Origin: Streptomyces cylindrosporus
GTDB taxonomy: Bacteria; Actinomycetota; Actinomycetes; Streptomycetales; Streptomycetaceae
Reading direction: 5' to 3'
Length of the DNA: 64,000 nt
NCBI RefSeq assembly: GCF_022698165.1
Contig: NZ_JALDAY010000002.1
Coordinates: 682,001-746,000, forward strand
Positions 58,193-64,000 of this stretch are shown here, piece after piece. Numbering within the stretch: the stretch's first letter is position 1; each line of letters begins with the position of its first letter. Below the pieces are notes generated by a model, which made no database searches, was not told the origin of the DNA, and saw only the letters and a list, made by a program, of their open reading frames with translations. The position numbers and the translations under genes are program-made.

Positions 58193-60856
58193 GTGCGAAG
58201 AACCCGCGTCCTGACGGCAGTCCTCGCCCTCGCCGCCGGCTTACTGGCGGGCACCCCACCCGCACTCGCCGCCGCCGGCACCGCCGGAACCACGCTCGCC
58301 GCCGACACGTACACCTGGAAGAACGCCCGGATCGACGGCGGCGGCTTCGTCCCCGGGATCGTCTTCAACCGCACCGAGAAGAACCTCGCCTACGCCCGCA
58401 CCGACATCGGCGGCGCGTACCGCTGGCAGGAGTCGACGAAGACCTGGACGCCGCTGCTGGACTCGGTCGGCTGGGCCGACTGGGGGCACACGGGGGTCGT
58501 CAGTCTCGCCTCCGACTCCGTCGATCCGAACAAGGTGTACGCGGCTGTCGGCACATACACCAACAGCTGGGACCCGACGAACGGGGCCGTACTCAGGTCC
58601 GCCGACCGGGGCGCGAGCTGGCAGAAGACGGACCTGCCCTTCAAGCTGGGCGGCAACATGCCCGGGCGGGGCATGGGCGAGCGGCTGGCGATCGACCCGA
58701 ACAAGGACAGCGTGCTGTATCTGGGCGCGCCGAGCGGGAAGGGACTGTGGCGGTCGACGGACTCCGGGGTCACCTGGTCGCAGGTGGCGAACTTCCCCGA
58801 CGTCGGCAACTACGTGCAGGATCCGACCGACACGAGCGGATACGCGAGTGACAACCAGGGGATCGTCTGGGTCACCTTCGACGAGGCCGGCGGGACCTCG
58901 GGCGGTGCCACGAAGACCATCTACGTCGGGGTCGCCGACAAGGACAACGCGGTGTACCGGTCGACGGACGCGGGCGCGACCTGGACGCGGCTGGCCGGTC
59001 AGCCGACCGGATACCTCGCCCACAAAGGGGTGTTGGACGCCAAGAACGGTTACCTCTACCTCGCTTACAGCGACAAGGGCGGCCCGTACGACGGCGGCAA
59101 GGGGCAGCTGTGGCGGTACGCGACGGCGACCGGCACCTGGACGAACATCAGCCCGGTGGCGGAGGCCGACACCTACTACGGCTTCAGCGGTCTGACCGTC
59201 GACCGGCAGCACCCGGGCACGGTCATGGCGACGGCGTACAGCTCCTGGTGGCCGGACACCCAGATCTTCCGCTCCACGGACAGCGGCGGAACCTGGACGA
59301 AGGCCTGGGACTACACGTCGTACCCCAACCGCTCGAACCGCTACACGATCGACGTCTCGGCCACGCCCTGGCTGACCTTCGGCGCGAACCCGTCACCGCC
59401 CGAACAGACCCCGAAACTGGGGTGGATGACGGAGTCGCTGGAGATCGACCCGTTCAACTCCGACCGGATGATGTACGGGACGGGGGCGACGCTGTACGGC
59501 ACCGAGGACCTCACCAAGTGGGACAGCGGGGGCCAGTTCACCGTGAAGCCCATGGTGCAGGGCCTGGAGGAGACGGCGGTCAACGATTTGGCGTCCCCGC
59601 CGAGCGGCGCCCCGCTGCTCAGCGCCCTCGGTGACATCGGCGGCTTCCGGCACACGGACCTCACCAAGGTCCCGTCGATGTTGTTCACTTCGCCGACCTT
59701 CACGACGACCACGAGCCTGGACTTCGCCGAGTCGAACCCCAACACGGTGGTACGGGTGGGCGATCTGGACTCCGGCCCGCACATCGCGTTCTCGACGGAC
59801 AACGGCGCGAACTGGTTCGCGGGGACGGATCCTTCGGGTGTCAGCGGCGGCGGGACGGTGGCGGCGGCGTCGGACGGCAGCCGCTTCGTGTGGAGCCCGG
59901 CCGGTACCGGGGTGCAGTACGCGACGGGCTTCGGTTCGTCGTGGTCGGCGTCGAGCGGTATCCCGTCCGGCGCGATCGTGGAGTCGGACAGGGTCGACCC
60001 CAAGACCTTCTACGGCTTCAAGTCGGGGAAGTTCTACGTCAGTTCGGACGGCGGCGCGACCTTCGCGGCGTCCTCGGCGACCGGGCTCCCGTCCGGTGAC
60101 AGCGTGCGCTTCAAGGCGCTGCCCGGCACGAAGGGGGATGTGTGGCTCGCGGGCGGGGCCACGGACGGTGCGTACGGCCTGTGGCACTCCACCGACTCCG
60201 GCTCGACCTTCACCAAGCTCTCGAACGTCGAGCAGGCCGACACGATCGGCTTCGGCAAGGCGGCGACGGGGGCCTCGTACCAGACGCTCTACACCAGCGC
60301 GAAGATCGGCGGCGTACGCGGGATCTTCCGCTCGACCGACAAGGGCGCGACCTGGACCCGCGTCAACGACGATGCCCACCAGTGGGGTTGGACGGGCGCG
60401 GCGATCACGGGTGACCCGCGGGTCTACGGCCGGGTGTACGTCTCGACCAACGGCCGGGGTGTCATCTACGGCGACACCTCCGACACCAGCGGAGGCGGCG
60501 ACGGCGGTGGCGGCGGCACGGACCCGACGCCCACGGGCGCCTGCACGGTGACGTACAAGATCACCAACCAGTGGTCGGGCGGCTTCCAGGCGGACGTGCA
60601 GCTCAGCAACACCGGCTCAACCGCGTGGAATGGCTGGTCACTTGGCTGGTCCTTCGCGGACGGCCAGAAGATCACCCAACTCTGGAACGCCGACTACACC
60701 CAATCGGGCACGGCGGTGACCGCGAAGAACGTGACCTGGAACGCCACCGTGGCGGCAGGCTCCTCCGTGGGCTTCGGCTTCACGGGGAGCTGGTCGGGGG
60801 CGAACACGAAACCGACCGCGTTCAAGCTGGGCGATCAATCCTGCACGACGGCCTGA
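58193..60856 (+). CDS. Secreted GH74 xyloglucanase with C-terminal CBM2
   Basis: 887 residues. Signal peptide (~1-27) contains a TTA leucine codon (58241-58243, residue 17). The GH74 double propeller (~38-765) starts YTWKNARIDGGGFVPGIVFNRTEKNLAYARTDIGGAYRWQ, with the catalytic Asp in ARTDIGG and a second Asp expected near GDIGGFRHTDL. Asp-box-like turns recur (STDSGVTWS, STDAGATWT, STDSGGTWT). A Gly/Asp/Thr linker leads to CBM2 (~785-887, CTVTYKITNQWSGGFQADVQLSNTG). It cleaves xyloglucan. GTG 58193 starts the signal peptide; CTGGAAAGGA lies upstream. Confidence 0.94.
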   Translation: MRRTRVLTAVLALAAGLLAGTPPALAAAGTAGTTLAADTYTWKNARIDGGGFVPGIVFNRTEKNLAYARTDIGGAYRWQESTKTWTPLLDSVGWADWGHTGVVSLASDSVDPNKVYAAVGTYTNSWDPTNGAVLRSADRGASWQKTDLPFKLGGNMPGRGMGERLAIDPNKDSVLYLGAPSGKGLWRSTDSGVTWSQVANFPDVGNYVQDPTDTSGYASDNQGIVWVTFDEAGGTSGGATKTIYVGVADKDNAVYRSTDAGATWTRLAGQPTGYLAHKGVLDAKNGYLYLAYSDKGGPYDGGKGQLWRYATATGTWTNISPVAEADTYYGFSGLTVDRQHPGTVMATAYSSWWPDTQIFRSTDSGGTWTKAWDYTSYPNRSNRYTIDVSATPWLTFGANPSPPEQTPKLGWMTESLEIDPFNSDRMMYGTGATLYGTEDLTKWDSGGQFTVKPMVQGLEETAVNDLASPPSGAPLLSALGDIGGFRHTDLTKVPSMLFTSPTFTTTTSLDFAESNPNTVVRVGDLDSGPHIAFSTDNGANWFAGTDPSGVSGGGTVAAASDGSRFVWSPAGTGVQYATGFGSSWSASSGIPSGAIVESDRVDPKTFYGFKSGKFYVSSDGGATFAASSATGLPSGDSVRFKALPGTKGDVWLAGGATDGAYGLWHSTDSGSTFTKLSNVEQADTIGFGKAATGASYQTLYTSAKIGGVRGIFRSTDKGATWTRVNDDAHQWGWTGAAITGDPRVYGRVYVSTNGRGVIYGDTSDTSGGGDGGGGGTDPTPTGACTVTYKITNQWSGGFQADVQLSNTGSTAWNGWSLGWSFADGQKITQLWNADYTQSGTAVTAKNVTWNATVAAGSSVGFGFTGSWSGANTKPTAFKLGDQSCTTA

Positions 60857-60858
60857 CC

Positions 60859-60891
60859 GAAGGGTGTGCGCCCGACCAGCGCACACCCTTC
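60859..60891. terminator. Terminator after GH74
   Basis: GAAGGGTGTGCGC (60859-60871) and GCGCACACCCTTC (60879-60891) form a perfect 13-bp stem with a 7-base loop, starting 2 bp after the stop codon. Confidence 0.9.
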
Positions 60892-61423
60892 TCACGCCGG
60901 ATACGGTCCACCATCTCCGCCCAGATTCGGGCCGCCGCCCGTCCCGCCGGTTTCCAGACCGGCGTGGGCGCGCAAACGGGTGCTCCTTCCCGTTGCCGCG
61001 GTGGTCCTCCTCGTCGGGATCGGCATCGGGTCGGCCGGGAACGGCGGCGACAGCCAGGAGTCCGCCGCCGAGCCGGGACCCACCGTCACGGTCACGGCCA
61101 AGTCGGAGGCCGAGAAGGACACCGCCGACACCGCCCCCGAGGGCAAGGCGGTGTTCAAGGTGTGGGGCTCGGCCCCCTCCGGGGTGGAGATCACCTACGG
61201 CAACGACGGCACCAACCTGCAGGGCAGCCGCCTGCCGATGACGAAGACCCTGACCGTCAAGGACGACGCCCTCTACTACCAGGTGACGGCCCAGCTCATG
61301 GGCGGCGGCGACGTCCACTGCTCCGTCACCATCGACGGGAAGACCAAGACCGGCCGGGCCCAGGGCGGCTACAACATCTGCTCCGCCCAGCTCAACAGCG
61401 ACTTCACCGGAGGGTTCAGCTAG
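60866..61423 (+). CDS. MmpS-like membrane-anchored protein (tentative)
   Basis: Up to 185 residues if GTG 60866 is used. Pro-rich start (PSPPRFGPPPVPPVSRPAWARKR), one membrane helix (VLLPVAAVVLLVGIGIGSAG), a Ser/Thr/Glu spacer and a beta-rich outer domain: AVFKVWGSAPSGVEITYGNDGTNLQGSRLPMTKTLTVKDDALYYQVTAQLMGGGDVHCSVTIDGK. The last part resembles the MmpS family of actinobacterial envelope proteins. The only upstream start in frame falls inside the GH74 terminator stem, so the true start may be a later rare codon, or the stem also regulates this gene. Confidence 0.6.
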   Translation: MRPTSAHPSHAGYGPPSPPRFGPPPVPPVSRPAWARKRVLLPVAAVVLLVGIGIGSAGNGGDSQESAAEPGPTVTVTAKSEAEKDTADTAPEGKAVFKVWGSAPSGVEITYGNDGTNLQGSRLPMTKTLTVKDDALYYQVTAQLMGGGDVHCSVTIDGKTKTGRAQGGYNICSAQLNSDFTGGFS

Positions 61424-61429
61424 TCGGAC

Positions 61430-61460
61430 GGGGACGCGCTCTTCGCGCGAGCGCGTCCCC
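61430..61460. terminator. Bidirectional terminator
   Basis: GGGGACGCGCTC (61430-61441), loop TTCGCGC, GAGCGCGTCCCC (61449-61460), between the MmpS-like gene and the convergent PL11 gene. Confidence 0.88.
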
Positions 61461-61468
61461 GCTCTCCT

Positions 61469-63346
61469 TCACGGCGTGTATATCGTCGGCCGCGGTGCCG
61501 TCGGCATCCCGTCGCCGATGAAAAAGCTCGGGTGCGGGGGCTGGTTGTAGGCGGTGTTCTGCCAGGCCAGGGCCGTGCGGTACTGGGTGTCGTGGAGGAG
61601 CGTCGTGATCCTCGTCGTCGTTTCGTACGGCGTGGAGTAGATGCGCAGGGCCGTGTTGTCGGCCGTCGGCCAGACCACCTCCTCGCGCCAGTCGCCCAGG
61701 ATGTCCCCGGAGAGGGACGGCGTGGCCTTGGTGCTGTTGTTGGAGTGGACGCCCGAGCCGGTCAGCAGGCGGGTGTCGGCGGACGTGCCGTACTTGTCGA
61801 TGTGGGTGTCGTCGAGGAGTTCTCGGACCGGGTCGGCGTCCCACCAGGACAGGAAGTTGATGCTGGACGGCTTGCGGGAGGCGACGACCGTGCCCTGCGG
61901 GTTGCGGACGCCGTCCGCGTGCGAGGACCAGGACTCGGCGCCCGCGCTGCCCGCCCAGATGTCGCCCGCGACGCCCCGGCCGTTGTCGCCGTTGGCCGGG
62001 GTGGACCAGAGGATCTGGCCCGTCCTCGCGTCCGCCATCCAGGAGGAGGGCTTGGAGCCGTCCTCGTCGACCTTGAACTCCTCCAGGCCCGCCCGGGAGG
62101 GGTCCAGATCGCCGACGTGCATCGCGTCGCCGTGGCCGTTCTTCGTGGTCCACAGCCCGTTGCCGTTGTCGTCCACGGCCATCGAGCCGTACACGATCTC
62201 GTCCTTGCCGTCCCCGTCCACGTCGGCCACCGACAGCTGGTGGTTGCCCTGGCCGTCGTATCCCTTCCCGGAGTTGGTCGAGGAGTTGGTGTCGAAGGTC
62301 CAGCGGCGGGTGAAGGCGCCGCCCCGCCAGTCCCAGGCCGCGATCACCGTACGGGTGTAGTAGCCGCGGGCCATGACGAGGGAGGGGCGGGAGCCGTCGA
62401 GGTACGCCGTCCCGGCGAGGAAGCGGTCGACCCGGTTGCCGTACGAGTCGCCCCAGGACGAGACCGTGCCGCGCGCCGGGACGTAGTCGACGGTCCCCAT
62501 CGCCTTGCCGGTCTGGCCGTTGAACATCGTCAGGTACTCCGGGCCGGACAGGACGTACCCCGACGAGTTGCGGTAGTCGGCGGAGGAGCTGCCGATCACC
62601 GTGCCGGTGCCGTCGACCGTGCCGTCGGCCGTCTTCATCGCGACCTCGGCCTTGCCGTCGCCGTCGTAGTCGTACACCTGGAACTGCGTGTAGTGCGCGC
62701 CGGAGCGGATGTTGCGGCCCAGGTCGATGCGCCACAGGCGGGTGCCGTCGAGCTTGATGCCGTCGATGACGGTGTTTCCGGTGTAGCCGGACTGGGAGTT
62801 GTCCTTGGCGTTCGTCGGCTGCCACTTGAGGACGAAGTCCAGTTGGCCGTCGCCGTCGAGGTCGCCGACGGAGGCGTCGTTCGCCTCGTAGGTGTAGGCG
62901 ACTCCGTCGGGGGTCGTGCCGCCGGCGGGCGGGGTGATGGGCACGTCCTTGTAGCCGGTGCGGAACTGGATCGCGTGTTCCGAGTCGGCCTGTTCGACTC
63001 CGCCCACGATCGCGCGGACCGTGTAGTCGGCCTGGGCGGGGGCGCCGGAGTGGAAGAAGTTCGTGGAGCCGGTGATCGGGGTGGAGTTGACCTTCGTACC
63101 GGCCCGGTAGACGTTGAAGGAGACGTCGTTCGGGTCGGTGCCGAGCCAGCGCCAGCTGACCAGGTTGCCGCTGTCGGTGTGGACGCTGACCAGGCCCCGG
63201 TCGAGCTTCTCGACCTGGCGGGCGGTGGCGGCCTGAGCGGTGCCGGTGGTGGCCAGTGCGGTGAGCCCGGCGGCGACCAGGGCCGCGGCCGAGGTCACTG
63301 CTGAGAGGAGGGCTCGGCGTCTGCGGTGCCTGTGCGGGTGCTGCAC
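61469..63346 (-). CDS. Secreted rhamnogalacturonan lyase, PL11
   Basis: 625 residues. Signal peptide (~1-39, RRRALLSAVTSAAALVAAGLTALATTGTAQA); the mature enzyme starts RQVEKLDRGLVSVHTDSGNLVSWRWLGTDPNDVSFNVYR, typical of YesW/YesX, followed by an eight-bladed propeller with calcium-binding DxDxDG turns (GDLDGDGQLDFVLKWQP, YDYDGDGKAEVAMKTADGT, ADVDGDGKDEIVYG). GTVDYVPARGTVSSWGDSYGNRVDRFLAG and LSGDILGDWREEVVW are PL11 hallmarks. It cuts the rhamnogalacturonan-I backbone, leaving the unsaturated ends that the GH105 enzyme at 37652 removes. GTG 63346 follows GGAGG. The WYL regulator gene ends 39 bp upstream on the same strand. Confidence 0.94.
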   Translation of the reverse strand: MQHPHRHRRRRALLSAVTSAAALVAAGLTALATTGTAQAATARQVEKLDRGLVSVHTDSGNLVSWRWLGTDPNDVSFNVYRAGTKVNSTPITGSTNFFHSGAPAQADYTVRAIVGGVEQADSEHAIQFRTGYKDVPITPPAGGTTPDGVAYTYEANDASVGDLDGDGQLDFVLKWQPTNAKDNSQSGYTGNTVIDGIKLDGTRLWRIDLGRNIRSGAHYTQFQVYDYDGDGKAEVAMKTADGTVDGTGTVIGSSSADYRNSSGYVLSGPEYLTMFNGQTGKAMGTVDYVPARGTVSSWGDSYGNRVDRFLAGTAYLDGSRPSLVMARGYYTRTVIAAWDWRGGAFTRRWTFDTNSSTNSGKGYDGQGNHQLSVADVDGDGKDEIVYGSMAVDDNGNGLWTTKNGHGDAMHVGDLDPSRAGLEEFKVDEDGSKPSSWMADARTGQILWSTPANGDNGRGVAGDIWAGSAGAESWSSHADGVRNPQGTVVASRKPSSINFLSWWDADPVRELLDDTHIDKYGTSADTRLLTGSGVHSNNSTKATPSLSGDILGDWREEVVWPTADNTALRIYSTPYETTTRITTLLHDTQYRTALAWQNTAYNQPPHPSFFIGDGMPTAPRPTIYTP

Positions 63347-63385
63347 GTGACGAACCTCCAGTGAGGACGGACGGGTTCCGCCCCC

Positions 63386-64000
63386 TCAGTCGCCGCCGTC
63401 CGCCCCCTCGTTGCCCCGCCTTTGCGCCAACTTGGCGTATCTTCCGGCCAGTTCGGAGACGGTCGCGGCGATGTGGGAGCGCAGCTCGGGCGGCTCCAGC
63501 ACCTCGATGTCGGCGCCCAGGCGCAGGAATTCGCCGTGTGCGCGCTCGACGGACTCGATGGGGACGGTGGCCACGGTCCAGCCGTCCTCGTCCGTACGGC
63601 CCTCGACTGCCCTCGGCAGCCGCACGCCCGGCGCCAGGCGGACGACCGCCTCGCCCTGGTAGAGCCGGTCGTGGAAGTCCCGCTGATACGCCGCCCAGTA
63701 CGCGGCCAGGTCGAAGTCGTCGGGGCGGGCGAACTCCTCGTCACAGACGGCGAGTTCGAGGATCTGGTCGACGCGGAAGGTGCGCGGTCCTGGACCGGCG
63801 ACGACATACCAGCGGCCCGCCTTCAACACCAGTCCGTACGGCTCCAACCGGCGCTCCACATCGGTGGGTTCGGCCCAGCGGCGGTACAGGACGTGCAGCA
63901 CCCGGCCGTTCCACACCGCGTCGGCCACCGCCGGGAGGTACGGCGCCTCCTCGGCGTCCGCGTACCAGCCGGGCGCGTCCAGGTGGAAGCGGCCGCTGAT
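63386..64000 (-). CDS. WYL-domain transcriptional regulator, partial at right edge
   Basis: About 204 C-terminal residues; the N-terminal HTH lies beyond base 64000. Visible part: DAPGWYADAEEAPYLPAVADAVWNGRVLHVLYRRWAEPTDVERRLEPYGLVLKAGRWYVVAGPGPRTFRVDQILELAV is a WYL domain, followed by the WCX-type C-terminus (VVRLAPGVRLPRAVEGR to SHIAATVSELAGRYAKLAQ). Such DeoR/YafY-type regulators answer to nucleic acids or small ligands. It ends 39 bp before the PL11 gene on the same strand, so they may be co-transcribed and functionally linked. Confidence 0.9.
   Translation of the reverse strand: MSGRFHLDAPGWYADAEEAPYLPAVADAVWNGRVLHVLYRRWAEPTDVERRLEPYGLVLKAGRWYVVAGPGPRTFRVDQILELAVCDEEFARPDDFDLAAYWAAYQRDFHDRLYQGEAVVRLAPGVRLPRAVEGRTDEDGWTVATVPIESVERAHGEFLRLGADIEVLEPPELRSHIAATVSELAGRYAKLAQRRGNEGADGGD

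Overview
The window comes from a high-GC actinobacterium, almost certainly a Streptomyces or a close relative. Third codon positions are strongly G/C, GTG and TTG starts are common, many genes overlap by ATGA or GTGA, and there are many secreted polysaccharide-degrading enzymes with family 2 carbohydrate-binding modules (CBM2). A TTA codon (bldA type), CebR-like, DasR-like and CsnR-like operators, and a Streptomyces-style interspersed intergenic repeat also fit. I saw no tRNA, rRNA, insertion sequence, CRISPR array or convincing prophage.

Layout. 1-3822 (minus): a ROK regulator and a ribose/xylose-type ABC sugar importer (the permease runs off the left edge). 4027-5226: an LtrA membrane protein. 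5205-15235: a formate (probably oxalate/formate) module with a GntR regulator, a FabH-type ketosynthase, an oxalate/formate-type MFS carrier plus its 44-residue small subunit, and, divergently, a PanE-like reductase, an NAD-linked molybdenum formate dehydrogenase split over three genes, and FdhD. 15306-30296: regulators (LysR, MarR, LysR, Lrp) with their target enzymes and transporters, a coiled-coil/collagen-like gene pair, a secreted sialidase with a propeller protein, a bile-acid-symporter-type carrier, an EmrB/QacA-type exporter and a long-chain acyl-CoA ligase.

30326-41432 (minus) is the most striking block. It looks like one operon reading pqqA, pqqC, pqqD, pqqE, a GH105-type unsaturated rhamnogalacturonyl hydrolase, a secreted lyase-like protein, a 1498-residue GH28/GH29/CBM32/GH27 multi-enzyme, and a secreted PQQ-type sugar dehydrogenase with CBM35 and two FN3 domains. 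Five of the seven junctions overlap by 4 nt. It couples PQQ cofactor synthesis to pectin side-chain breakdown and extracellular sugar oxidation. PqqC carries an unusual tail of ten nine-residue repeats, and pqqB is absent from the window.

41745-51392: an aldo/keto reductase, an ABM-like protein, a GH75 chitosanase, a 1155-residue HTH/STAND/WD40 protein, a GT39-like membrane glycosyltransferase, a His-rich methyltransferase and a PhyH-type dioxygenase. 51501-60856: a cellulase island (GH6, GH5, GH48, GH74, all with CBM2), with CebR-type palindromes between the divergent GH5 and GH48 genes. 60866-64000: an MmpS-like envelope protein, a PL11 rhamnogalacturonan lyase, and a WYL regulator cut by the right edge.

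Together the window describes a plant-litter saprophyte. Cellulose, xyloglucan, rhamnogalacturonan, chitosan and sialosides are cut outside the cell, the sugars are imported or oxidised, and C1/C2 acids such as formate are burned for NADH. Family names come from motif recognition by eye. No database search was run.
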